Shown here piece by piece: positions 44,203 through 55,900 of a DNA stretch of 64,000 bases. Origin of the DNA: Prosapia bicincta (lineage: Eukaryota > Arthropoda > Insecta > Hemiptera > Cercopidae). The stretch covers positions 13,080,788 through 13,144,787 of the forward strand of contig JBAIZL010000008.1 of assembly GCA_036971475.1 (NCBI GenBank), written 5' to 3'. Each line of letters opens with the position of its first letter. The first letter of the stretch is position 1. Both the position numbers and the translations under genes were made by a program. A model generated the notes under the pieces. The model was not told where the DNA came from, did no database searches, and saw nothing but the letters and a program-made list of their open reading frames with translations.

Positions 44203-46540
44203 TTTATTTAATTTTGATTATTATTTGTCAAAATTAAATAATATCATTGAGGACCTGGAACAGGTTATTAACATAATTACTGGAAATGATATCCCTACAG
44301 GTCTCATTAGCGAAATCCGACGCATCCACGGCAACTTTATTGACACATACGAATATATGGAAAAACGTTTTGAGCATGAAGTCGCTGAAACCGCAGAAAA
44401 GGCTTTTCAATTGAAAGCCAAATTTCAACTTTTGTATTTGCCCATCCTGGCTAAATGTCCAGGCATTATAAAATCTGAAGAAAAGGAAATTTCACCGGCT
44501 AACCTCACAAATAATTGCATCAGTCTGCCAAGCCTACAAGTACCCACTTTCTCAGGCAATAACAGTGAATGGACAGACTTTATCACTATGTTTGACTCTA
44601 TGATCCACTCTAATGCAAATCTGACCGCAGTACAAAAATTTCAGTACTTAAAATCAACTTTAAAAGGCGATGCCTTAGCAATCATTACCGGCTTAACAAT
44701 TTCAGACAATAATTATGCAATAGCTTACAACGCTCTAAGAAACCGCTATGCCAACCCACGCAGGCTAGCCGATCATTACTTCAAACAGATTCAAGAGTTC
44801 AAATCAATGCAAACCGCTTCGCACTCAGAACTCAACCGCTTTCTAACCGCACACTCTAACGCAGTATGTGCCTTGAAGGCCATTAACTTACCGGACTTGG
44901 CAGATTTTCTGTTGTTTCAAATGGCAGTTAATAATTTAGATCCGAAGACTCGTCTTAATTTTGAAACCAGGCTAGGCACCAACACTATGCCTACTTACCG
45001 CAGCTTGAATGATTTTGTAACTGAACAAGCTAGGGCAATGGAATTGCTCAACCAGCCTTCGACCTCAACCGCAGCTAGCACAAGCCAACAACCCCAACTA
45101 TCGGTCTCCTCTGTCAACGAACCTGACTTGAGTAATACACCTCCTGAGAGTCCAACACCGCCGCTCGAATACCCCACTAAACTCATGACGCTGATCTCGA
45201 CTACCGCAGCCACTACAAGTAACCCCGCCGACTACGCAGATGAAGCCGCACAGCTGAATGAAGGTCATCAACGCAGTACTATGCACCACACCGCCAGGAC
45301 TCAACCGCCGGCTTTGCGACCACCAGTGATAAGCCAACGCATCCAGTTCAACCGAAGAGCACCCGCACCACAACCATCACCGCTTGTTAGACAAAATTTA
45401 CCCAGACCGCGCTTGCCTATCCGACCTACCAACCCGCCTCGTAACGATCCGTCCGCAGCACAGTGTTTCTATTGTTCAGCCATTCACAATATCTTTTGTT
45501 GTCCAGACATTCTCAAACTAAAAACTCAGGAACGTCGCGAGTCTATACGACATATGCAGCGCTGTTTCAATTGTTTCGGCACCCACTACCAAAACAAATG
45601 CAGGTCACTCAAGACTTGTAAACATTGCAACGGTAATCATCACTCCTTGTTACATGACTCTAACTCAGCTTCGCCCCAGCGACCGTGCACGCATCGACAC
45701 CCAAACTCAGCCAATGACTGCAACCATTCAACTACCTATGGAAAACCTCTCGCCAGCGCCGATAAAACTAACGTCGCTTCTGCCTTATTAGGCACCGCTC
45801 AAGTCATTGTAAATGATCATTTTGGAAATCCGCATATCCTTCGGGCAATCATTGACCCAGGCAGTCAAGTGTCTGTCATAACAAAACCCGCAACCGCAAT
45901 GTTGAGCTTACCTACTAGGAAATCAAATGTTTCTCTTGTCGGGGTCGCTTCTCAAACCACACATATATCAGAATATGTGTCCCTACAAATCTCTTCTAGA
46001 TATGCCTCAAATTTCAAATTCGATGTCGAAGCTGCAGTACTACCTCACATCACTGACCCTCTTCCATCAATCGCACTAACACCCAGTATACACGCACGTT
46101 ACAGTCATCTCCAACTTGCTGACCCTCACTTTGACACTCCTGCCCAAATTGACTTAATTCTTGGATCTGACGTATTTAACCGCAGTCTTATTAATGAACC
46201 ACAGACCATAATCAAAGGTCAACCTGCTGCCCTAAACACTTTCTTCGGATGGATTATCTCAGGATCGCTTCCAGACCATCTATGTCGTCAACCTCACGCC
46301 TTCACTACAAGATTAGACGCTCGTTACACCCCTGCACGTCGATCCATGGAGAGGAAAGAAGTCATCCGCACCATTAAAGACACTCAACGCTACAAGAACT
46401 TACCCAAGGGTACCACCACCAGTGGCCCCGTTAGAAGATTTAACCATATCACCGAATCTCTTCGCCCTCTAGTCGACGCCTCCGGAATGCTCATGGTGGG
46501 CGGGAGAGTTCATCAGCCTCCACGAAATTACCCCTTTTAG
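44203..46540 (+). pseudogene. BEL/Pao Gag-protease with a fused pol remnant
   Basis: Open from 44105 for 811 codons, but the first about 32 codons are flank and LTR, so the original start is lost. Numbering from 44105: helical N-terminus (about 35-110), DUF1759 Gag region (LPSLQVPTFSGNNSEW, from about 141 to 330), Pro/Thr-rich linker, two CCHC-like knuckles (CFYCSAIHNIFCC about 454; CFNCFGTHYQNKC about 486) and a third (CKHCNGNHH), DUF1758 aspartic protease with active-site IIDPGSQVSVI (Asp about 584) and ILGSDVF (about 685) and FGWIISGSLP. It then jumps in frame to the pre-integrase region (DASGMLMVGGRVHQPPRNYP) and stops. RT and RNase H are deleted. Confidence 0.92.
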
Positions 46541-46834
46541 CAACCGCCACCTCTTCAGCAAATGTCCAACCGCTTCTGGAAAACTTGGTCCACCCAATAC
46601 CTACACACACAAATTCAACGGCACAAGTGGAATAAGGACTCGGCGCCACTCAAGGAGAATCAAATCGTCTTCATAACTGGTGAACATTCGAACCCTCTTC
46701 ATTGGCCTATGGGTCGGATCCTCAAATTGCATCCAGGAACAGACCACGTCGATAGGGTAGCTACTGTCAAGACTGCACATGGACAACTGAAGAGACCAGT
46801 CAACAAGCTCGTCGGCTTTCCGCTTCATCATTAG
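46541..46834 (+). pseudogene. BEL/Pao pol C-terminal domain (DUF5641-like)
   Basis: A frame at 46562-46834 reads SNRFWKTWSTQYLHTQIQRH, then IVFITGEHSNPLHWPMGRIL, HPGTDHVDRVATVKTAHGQ and LKRPVNKLVGFP. This is the conserved tail after the integrase in BEL/Pao polyproteins. It is out of frame with the upstream part; the integrase catalytic core is missing between them. Confidence 0.88.
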
Positions 46835-47013
46835 TTCTTCACCGCTTTCCTACAGGTTCTTTCTTCGGCGCTCTTGCCCCTTTTGTTTCTTTTGGTTTTC
46901 TTCGTTTTCCCTGCCACTTTTTTTTCTTCGGCACCCTCGGTTTCCGGTGCTTTAGTGGTTCTTCGCCCCCTACCCACCTGGCGGATTAAAAACATTCGTT
47001 TTGGTGGGCGGTA
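46835..47013 (+). other. BEL/Pao 3' untranslated segment and polypurine-like tract
   Basis: Pyrimidine-rich (TTTCTTTTGGTTTTC) and then GGTGGGCGGTA directly before the LTR, a position and composition that fit the plus-strand primer tract. Confidence 0.6.
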
Positions 47014-47980
47014 TGTTAAGTACAGGATCCTTAACCTCACTTTCAACAGACCACGTTTGTTTACAATTCTCATTATTCCGTATAACCTAGCAATCAGCTG
47101 GTGTTTTATCACAGTTCAAGTTCCACCGCCTACTAGACTTTCATTGCCGACCAGCATCTAGGATTCTTTTACTGCAAAGAAGTAGGTTTTACGATCCAGT
47201 CACCAGACGAATCTAGACTATTCATCTATGGCTTTAGACTAATTATCTGATTTAGTTACCTGTTGCTAGCATTTCCGTCTTCTCTCAAGTTACACACACA
47301 CTTCTTGCAACATGGCTTTCTAGTGCGGCATTCTTGGTTTCTATTCAAGTGTTTTAGCCGATTACATCGGGTTTAAACCGCGTCTGATTATTACCCCGCT
47401 TACTGATTATGTTCAGTTAATGTTTTAGATGCGTTCTAACTATGAATTAACGATTTTAGCCGCGATAAAACTGTTTTAAACCGCTTTCTTTGTACAAGTG
47501 TAATTTGTTAGGTTAGCCGCGTGGTATTTCATTACACCGCAGACAATTAACTCTTTAACCTCGTGGGTGAACTATCAAGTGTTGATTAAAGCTTTTCTGT
47601 TGTGACTATTTGAAGTGCTTTTAACTTTCAATTAATTTTAAATGAGTTTTAGTTTTATGCCATTCTTCGCAAGCTACGGTTCATCACTTCAGGACTTAAC
47701 CCAGGCCTGGGAAAACCGCATCATCACCTCTTCAACTACCCTGTATAACTTGGAATGGTAAGTGGCGTAGGCTTAACTTCACTCATAAAATTGAACTATT
47801 TCTTTTAATTAACGTTTAGTGTTAAATTTAAATTCAGTGTTTTTTTCTTATTAATAAAGCAGACCCCATACTGCTCCAACAAAGCGTGGGTGGTCTTCCG
47901 GACGTTTTAGTGTAACCGCTAATGTTTTGAACTACCCTATTTTCATTTTCTTTCTTTAGTTTTGCTACCAAAACTATACA
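47014..47980 (+). repeat. BEL/Pao 3' LTR
   Basis: 967 bp starting TGTTAAGTACAGGATCC and ending AAACTATACA. The first 40 bp are repeated at 44163-44202 as the remnant of the 5' LTR. A polyadenylation-like AATAAA occurs near 47852 (TTAATAAAGC). Confidence 0.9.
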
Positions 47981-47985
47981 TCATG

Positions 47986-49594
47986 GTTGCACAAAATCAG
48001 AGTATAGCAAGACAAGCATCGAAATTAACATTGCATAAAATTAATATCTATCAGTAACAGTATATCAAATATTGACGAACGTTTTATAACTAAAAGAAAG
48101 AATAAAAGATTTCAACGTAAGAAGAGATTCCAACACGCAAATCTAACTGATATGAATAACTACTAATATAAAATAAAGATCAGAATATTAATAACATGTA
48201 TTATGACATATGGAGACCACAACTAGATAATAAACAAACGAAGAACAAAATAAATAAAGACCTATATGCATAGAACAAATTAAAGTGACGTGGTGGTACA
48301 TGCCAGAGAAACGGATGGATACAACGAAATCGGAATGTAGGCTATTTAGTAAGTGGAATAGGAAGATATGTAAACATACGAATGAAGGAGGTTATACAAC
48401 TGAAGGAACCATTAAAGAAGGCCGCTAATCTTACCTCTTCCGCACGGGTAAAGCTATTCGCTGTGTTGGATTTCCACGAACCCATTTGGCAGCATTGTAT
48501 GCCTAAGGGAAGACAATTATTCATCACTCCATCTCTACGAGGTTAGCCTTGGAAAATCCTCATGAACTTATACAATTGTTACTAAACAATGTAGGAGTAG
48601 TCTTGTGTAAAAGCTAATAAGCTGGCAAATAAACCAGAAAACACTGTCAATAGAAATAACAGTGATGTTCCCATCTAATAAAAGATTTAATTTAATGAAT
48701 TACCTAACACACTTATATGCTACTAGCAGAGTACCAGTCGTTTGTACGACGTCTGACGTATATTTGTATTTGTATTTAGGGTGAATTTACTGAAATTCAA
48801 ACCCAATAAATATATCAAACTATAGTTTATAAACTTGACAATTATTGTCTTGAAAAACCAAGAGAAGGAAAAGCTTCTGCTCGTAACATGACAATTGTAA
48901 AGTGTAACTAACCTTGAAAGGTGAATAACAATCAACATTTACTATCACCTGATTAGTTGTGTTTAGAATTGACTATTGCAGGTGATTTACTACAGATACA
49001 TTTACTATCATTTGATTAACCAGATATATAATGGAGTATAGATAATTGAGTGTTACTGGAAATTTTAAGCCTAGTTGGGCGGTGCCCTGGTTGAATTTCT
49101 AAATAAAAAGAGGCCTATGTATTCAACAGGGAGCCTAAGAATGTTCGTGTAAAAATTTCAGCTTAATGAATCCACTCGTATTTATGTAATTGAGACACAA
49201 TATTACATATACAAATTTAGAGGTGCACAAACACTTTGCTACTTCAAAAAGATGATTTTAATGAATAGTATCTTAATAGAAAAAACTACACTTTTATAAT
49301 GTAATTCTATAAACTTCTCTAATTACAAACAATATTATTTTCTGTGTAATTTAAGTGAATAGAAAATAATTGTATTTTTTGACTGACTTGTATTTTTATT
49401 GAAATAATTAGTCTTTTAAAAATGGAAAGAAGCTAAATTACAAATAATATTGTGAATTTGATTCACGTAGTGGGTAAAATAAATATTATGTATTGTAATA
49501 ATACATAAATCGTTTGTAATAGACTTTTCTAGCATTGTATTTTTAAAGTTCAAGCATTGTACTAATGCATTGTAATAGAAGGAATATTCATTTT
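47986..49594. other. Left arm between BEL and the dUTPase-like repeats
   Basis: Contains a repeat D-like end (about 48700-49060, minus; GTACCAGTCGTTTGTACGAC). A 61-codon frame (48342-48527 minus, mirrored at 55719-55904) ends near a GAAGAG|GTAAGATT splice-donor-like site, but no partner exon or domain was recognised, so it is left uncalled. Confidence 0.45.
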
Positions 49595-49601
49595 AAAGGA
49601 A

Positions 49602-49774
49602 ATGGAGGAATCGTTTTCAAATGCCAAATTGTACAAAACACAGTGTAAGTATATTTTTAACAGGTACATACATGCATACTTACATACATACATAAATACA
49701 TACATATATACATAAGTACATAAAAATATTTTTCGATGTTTCGATTGCAGATTTAAAAGTATTCTTATCTGTGT
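49602..49774 (+). pseudogene. dUTPase-like first exon with intron-like insert, left arm copy a
   Basis: ATG at 49602 gives MEESFSNAKLYKTQ, close to MEESSSNVKL of the dUTPase fragment at 57187. CAGT|GTAAGTAT at 49645 looks like a splice donor and TTTCGATTGCAG at 49739-49750 like an acceptor. The 106-bp interval is a CATA microsatellite. Beyond it LKVFLSV and a stop resembles LKCFMLS of the intact start. Mirrored on the minus strand in the right arm (ATG at 54644). Intron status is inference. Confidence 0.45.
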
Positions 49775-50912
49775 AAGCTTTCTTGACAATAGTTAACATT
49801 AGAAATAACCTATGCTTTCTAGGTAGTATAATATAGAAAATATTTCAACTGAAAATGTCTAATAATGAAAGACAACTGTTGTATTCCTGAATAATAGGAA
49901 AATTAAGCCTATTATTAATTTCTAAGACAACTGTTGGTGATATTATTACTACCAGCGAAAGTGTTAACTACTAAATTCCATTTTTTTTATAGGTTAAGGG
50001 AAGAGTAAACATCAATCCCGTCTTTTTGTTAGCCGAGAGGCTAGGAAACTCAAGGTAAAACGATTTTTGACGTCAACACTTATATTAAATGGATTTGATT
50101 TTCTGTCTGAGTTCCGAACGATAATTGTTCATATTAGCATTTTTCATTATTATAATTTTCATTATTGTAATTTTCATTATTTCATTGCGTTAATACCGTT
50201 TCAAAGTTAATTAACAAAAGAGTACCTATGTTCTTCATCTAAGCATTGTTTCTTCACTTCTAAGCATTTTTATCTTTATTTTTATTGATATCTAAATTTT
50301 TACTGTGTGTAAAATGACAAGTTTAATAGAATTTAAATGATAAGAGTAAAATTCTTGAGAATTCATCTATGTGTGACTAAAATTCACCAGATATCTTGAA
50401 TTTTGAAACAGACAAGTCAATTGTTCCATTAACAAGTGAAAATACTTTAAAAGAAGCTCTCACAGATATCATTCAAAATTTGTTGCACTAATCTTTAAAA
50501 ACAGAGAAACATAAGTATTTAGAATAGATAGGAGTTATAAATATTTGATTTTGCTACAAAAGAAACAATTTTGTACATTTGTCTACAAAAACTTGTTGAC
50601 ATAAATGCAACAATGGTTGCCGTATTTAAAGACAATGCTATTTTTGCTCTGTAGATCTCATTAGGAACGATCGATTAAACGGGCATTTCTACTATCCTGA
50701 GCAACTATCTTCAATTACCTTTATACACGAATACTTCACATAGTGGGTAATAGAATTGTTTGTATCATTTCTTTAATTTATAATAAATATTATGTATTGT
50801 AATAATACATAAATCGTTTTTAATAGACTTTTCTAGTATTGTATTTTTTAAAAAAATCAATCATTGTACTAATGCATTGAAATAAAAGGAATATTCTTTT
50901 TTTTTTAATGAA

Positions 50913-51000
50913 ATGGAGGAATCTTTTTCAAATGCCAAATTGGACAAAACACAGTGTAAGTATATTTTTAACAGGTACATACATGCATACATACATACAT
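50913..51000 (+). pseudogene. dUTPase-like first exon, left arm copy b
   Basis: MEESFSNAKLDKTQ followed by the same GTAAGTAT and CATACATA run, cut before the acceptor. Mirror at 53332 (minus). Confidence 0.45.
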
Positions 51001-51058
51001 ACATATTTAATCACTATACTAATGCATTGTAATAGAAGATATATTCTGTTTTAATGAA

Positions 51059-51236
51059 ATGGAGGAATCGTTTTCAAATACCAAATTGGACAAAACACAG
51101 TGTAAGTATATTTTTAACAGGTACATACATGAATAAATACATACATACATATATACATAAGTACATAAAAATATTTTTCGATGTTTCGATTGCAGATTTA
51201 AAAGTATTCTTATCTGTGTAAGCTTTCTTGACAATA
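51059..51236 (+). pseudogene. dUTPase-like first exon, left arm copy c
   Basis: MEESFSNTKLDKTQ, donor-like GTAAGTAT, CATA run, acceptor-like GATTGCAG at about 51196, then LKVFLSV and stop, as in copy a. Mirror at 53186 (minus). It ends about 15 bp before the left arm ends. Confidence 0.45.
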
Positions 51237-52224
51237 GGTAACATTAGAAATAACCTAGGCTTTCTAGGCAGTATAATATAGAATATATTTCAACTGAAAA
51301 TGTCTAATAATGAAGTACAACTGCTGTATTCCTGAATAATAGGAAAATTAAGCCTATTATTATTTTCTAAGACAACTGTTGAGGATATTATTATAAAGTA
51401 TTGAGAAAAGGGTTGAGGAAGGGGTTACGAAATGATCAATGACCCTGGATAATGTCCACCTGAGACAATTCCGAGCTCTGTACAAACTATCACGTGACAT
51501 GATTTTGCCAAGAAAGAAGACTCACAATACGCCCATGATTTTGTTAAGAACGGGTTTAGGGGAAAAGGGTTGAGGAAAGGTATTTAATATAACTTTTAAA
51601 AGAAGTATTTAAATCATTTTAAATATTTAGTATTGTAAATATATGTACAAATTATTATTATTTTTTTTAATTCACCTACTAATCATTAAGCGTTATCAAA
51701 GACATACTATCATTATTGCTATCAAGTTAACAAATAGTCATTGCCACAGGTAGCTTCAGTAATCCAATATTTTTGTGTATTATTACAATACATAATATTT
51801 ATTTTTAATTAAAGAAATTAATACAAACAATTCTGTTACACACTACGTAAAACTAGTTTATAACAATATTATTTTTAATTAAAGTTCATTACATTTTTTA
51901 AATACTATTGTTTTCAATGAAAGAAATAAAATATTATTAAATTGTTTTGCTCTTCAAACTTTGTATAAGTAATATCAAAACGAAAATTACATAATTACAT
52001 TTAAAAAGTACAGTTTTTTTTCAAAAGACTATGCAAATCATTTAATTAATAAATATTTTCATGTTAAAGTACCAAAGTATTTATAAACTGTATGATTTGC
52101 ATATGCAATATCAAAATACTATATTTGTAAAAATACTAATAATTGAATTCTACTATAGTTGATGAATAAAAATACTCACTGTATTAGTGTTCAGAAAAAG
52201 ATCATCTACGTTCTTCGAAGAAAT

Positions 52225-52561
52225 TCAACCATTTCTCTTCACTCTTAGTTCCAATTCAACTGTTCGTTCTTTTATAGATTTAACAACAAGTTTTTTTTCC
52301 TATAATAGCTTCTATATCTTGGTCACTTGAAAATAAAGTAGTATCACGTTTTGATAGATAGGCATGAACGGTTTCCCCCTTATTCATAAATTTTTCTAAT
52401 AATGCATGACCGTATTTCGTTCCTACTATTCTTGCTTCTTTAATTACGTATGGTTTCCCTACCGTAAATGTTTGAATAGAAACTGTGTCTACACTTGTTG
52501 ACGAATTAAATTTTTCAATAAGATTTGATATGCTTATGCTATCTTCTTCAGCTCGACACAA
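52225..52561 (-). pseudogene. Small unknown protein, possibly OB-fold, frameshifted
   Basis: 93 codons open (52561-52280), starting MCRAEEDSISISNLIEKFNS, with the core QTFTVGKPYVIKEARIVGTK, YGHALLEKFM and AYLSKRDTTLFSSD. An 8-base homopolymer at 52291-52299 shifts the frame; past it another frame continues plausibly (VVKSIKERTVELELRVKRNG) to a stop at 52225. The alternation of beta-like strands and the TKYG turn recalls small single-strand-binding OB-fold proteins found near insect mobile DNA; this is a guess from pattern, not a search. It is the only unique coding candidate of the element. Confidence 0.5.
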
Positions 52562-52789
52562 ACTGAATAAATATTTCTCTGTTTGTTAAATTTAAACATT
52601 CTAGTTGTAATTAATTTGTTTTCATTTCAAATTTCCCAAGGATATAAATTTATTTTTCTCTTTCAAACTTTCCTAATGTGTTTTAAATGTAATATTAATT
52701 GCTTTTTTAAAATTGTCTACTTGTTTATTAGCAATTTCTCAAAATTTCCAAAGTTGTTTTTCAAGGTTGAGATGAGTCACTTGAGTCTT

Positions 52790-52990
52790 TGGAAAAAAAG
52801 CCTTCAGGCGGGCATTAGCTTACGTCATTAACCCTTTTATTTAATCCTTTCGTTTAACTCTTTCATTTAACCCTTTCAACCCTTTCATTTAACCCTTTTC
52901 CTTAACCCTTTCATCCCTTTTCCGCTTAACCCCTTCAACTCTAATCTGGTGCCGTCGTTTCTGAAAAAAATCGTTTTACCTGAGCCGTCC
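52790..52990 (+). repeat. Internal copy of the left subterminal region
   Basis: GCCTTCAGGCGGGCATTAGC, TTACGTCATTAACCC, an AACCCTTTC array and CTGGTGCCGTCGTTTCTGAA then AAAAATCGTTTTACCTGAG match 39736-39930 in order and orientation. It directly precedes the right arm. Confidence 0.85.
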
Positions 52991-55900
52991 AATAATTCTA
53001 ATGTTAACTATTGTCAAGAAAGCTTACACAGATAAGAATACTTTTAAATCTGCAATCGAAACATCGAAAAATATTTTTATGTACTTATGTATATATGTAT
53101 GTATGTATTTATTCATGTATGTACCTGTTAAAAATATACTTACACTGTGTTTTGTCCAATTTGGTATTTGAAAACGATTCCTCCATTTCATTAAAACAGA
53201 ATATATCTTCTATTACAATGCATTAGTATAGTGATTAAATATGTATGTATGTATGTATGCATGTATGTACCTGTTAAAAATATACTTACACTGTGTTTTG
53301 TCCAATTTGGCATTTGAAAAAGATTCCTCCATTTCATTAAAAAAAAAAAGAATATTCCTTTTATTTCAATGCATTAGTACAATGATTGATTTTTTTAAAA
53401 AATACAATACTAGAAAAGTCTATTAAAAACGATTTATGTATTATTACAATACATAATATTTATTATAAATTAAAGAAATGATACAAACAATTCTATTACC
53501 CACTATGTGAAGTATTCGTGTATAAAGGTAATTGAAGATAGTTGCTCAGGATAGTAGAAATGCCCGTTTAATCGATCGTTCCTAATGAGATCTACAGAGC
53601 AAAAATAGCATTGTCTTTAAATACGGCAACCATTGTTGCATTTATGTCAACAAGTTTTTGTAGACAAATGTACAAAATTGTTTCTTTTGTAGCAAAATCA
53701 AATATTTATAACTCCTATCTATTCTAAATACTTATGTTTCTCTGTTTTTAAAGATTAGTGCAACAAATTTTGAATGATATCTGTGAGAGCTTCTTTTAAA
53801 GCATTTTCACTTGTTAATGGAACAATTGACTTGTCTGTTTCAAAATTCAAGATATCTGGTGAATTTTAGTCACACATAGATGAATTCTCAAGAATTTTAC
53901 TCTTATCATTTAAATTCTATTAAACTTGTCATTTTACACACAGTAAAAATTTAGATATCAATAAAAATAAAGATAAAAATGCTTAGAAGTGAAGAAACAA
54001 TGCTTAGATGAAGAACATAGGTACTCTTTTGTTAATTAACTTTGAAACGGTATTAACGCAATGAAATAATGAAAATTACAATAATGAAAATTATAATAAT
54101 GAAAAATGCTAATATGAACAATTATCGTTCGGAACTCAGACAGAAAATCAAATCCATTTAATATAAGTGTTGACGTCAAAAATCGTTTTACCTTGAGTTT
54201 CCTAGCCTCTCGGCTAACAAAAAGACGGGATTGATGTTTACTCTTCCCTTAACCTATAAAAAAAATGGAATTTAGTAGTTAACACTTTCGCTGGTAGTAA
54301 TAATATCACCAACAGTTGTCTTAGAAATTAATAATAGGCTTAATTTTCCTATTATTCAGGAATACAACAGTTGTCTTTCATTATTAGACATTTTCAGTTG
54401 AAATATTTTCTATATTATACTACCTAGAAAGCATAGGTTATTTCTAATGTTAACTATTGTCAAGAAAGCTTACACAGATAAGAATACTTTTAAATCTGCA
54501 ATCGAAACATCGAAAAATATTTTTATGTACTTATGTATATATGTATGTATTTATGTATGTATGTAAGTATGCATGTATGTACCTGTTAAAAATATACTTA
54601 CACTGTGTTTTGTACAATTTGGCATTTGAAAACGATTCCTCCATTTCCTTTAAAATGAATATTCCTTCTATTACAATGCATTAGTACAATGCTTGAACTT
54701 TAAAAATACAATGCTAGAAAAGTCTATTACAAACGATTTATGTATTATTACAATACATAATATTTATTTTACCCACTACGTGAATCAAATTCACAATATT
54801 ATTTGTAATTTAGCTTCTTTCCATTTTTAAAAGACTAATTATTTCAATAAAAATACAAGTCAGTCAAAAAATACAATTATTTTCTATTCACTTAAATTAC
54901 ACAGAAAATAATATTGTTTGTAATTAGAGAAGTTTATAGAATTACATTATAAAAGTGTAGTTTTTTCTATTAAGATACTATTCATTAAAATCATCTTTTT
55001 GAAGTAGCAAAGTGTTTGTGCACCTCTAAATTTGTATATGTAATATTGTGTCTCAATTACATAAATACGAGTGGATTCATTAAGCTGAAATTTTTACACG
55101 AACATTCTTAGGCTCCCTGTTGAATACATAGGCCTCTTTTTATTTAGAAATTCAACCAGGGCACCGCCCAACTAGGCTTAAAATTTCCAGTAACACTCAA
55201 TTATCTATACTCCATTATATATCTGGTTAATCAAATGATAGTAAATGTATCTGTAGTAAATCACCTGCAATAGTCAATTCTAAACACAACTAATCAGGTG
55301 ATAGTAAATGTTGATTGTTATTCACCTTTCAAGGTTAGTTACACTTTACAATTGTCATGTTACGAGCAGAAGCTTTTCCTTCTCTTGGTTTTTCAAGACA
55401 ATAATTGTCAAGTTTATAAACTATAGTTTGATATATTTATTGGGTTTGAATTTCAGTAAATTCACCCTAAATACAAATACAAATATACGTCAGACGTCGT
55501 ACAAACGACTGGTACTCTGCTAGTAGCATATAAGTGTGTTAGGTAATTCATTAAATTAAATCTTTTATTAGATGGGAACATCACTGTTATTTCTATTGAC
55601 AGTGTTTTCTGGTTTATTTGCCAGCTTATTAGCTTTTACACAAGACTACTCCTACATTGTTTAGTAACAATTGTATAAGTTCATGAGGATTTTCCAAGGC
55701 TAACCTCGTAGAGATGGAGTGATGAATAATTGTCTTCCCTTAGGCATACAATGCTGCCAAATGGGTTCGTGGAAATCCAACACAGCGAATAGCTTTACCC
55801 GTGCGGAAGAGGTAAGATTAGCGGCCTTCTTTAATGGTTCCTTCAGTTGTATAACCTCCTTCATTCGTATGTTTACATATCTTCCTATTCCACTTACTAA

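Larger units (their letters stand above)
44163..47980 (+). mobile_element. Internally deleted BEL/Pao LTR retrotransposon
   Basis: 3,818 bp bounded by TGTTAAG...CTATACA and the 5-bp duplication TCATG. Adding the duplication gives 3,823 bp, exactly the shift between the two arm-pairing sums (100423 and 104246). Only the first 40 bp of the 5' LTR remain (44163-44202, matching 47014-47053), then Gag coding begins: the rest of the 5' LTR, primer-binding site and Gag start are deleted. Pol lost RT, RNase H and integrase core. The copy is non-autonomous. Confidence 0.95.
39691..51249 (+). repeat. Left arm of the palindrome
   Basis: Inverted copy of 52996-60673. It contains, from the tip: AACCCTTTC-type arrays, a tRNA-like segment (minus strand), two direct copies of a 500-bp block (40261-40755 and 41022-41545), a dUTPase start (minus), the BEL insertion (44163-47980), a repeat D-like end (48700-49060), and three first-exon-like dUTPase copies (plus). 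Confidence 0.95.
51250..52995. other. Unique spacer between the palindrome arms
   Basis: 1,746 bp without an inverted partner. It contains a small broken gene (52225-52561, minus) and, at 52790-52990, a copy of the left subterminal sequence in the same orientation. The first 750 bp (51250-52000) have segments related to other arm parts and no gene. Confidence 0.85.

Noticed and set aside
49562..49789. 75-codon frame (and related 51019-51234, 53011-53226, 54457-54684)
   Set aside because: It is antisense to the dUTPase-like first exons and runs through a CATA microsatellite (YVYMYV repeats).
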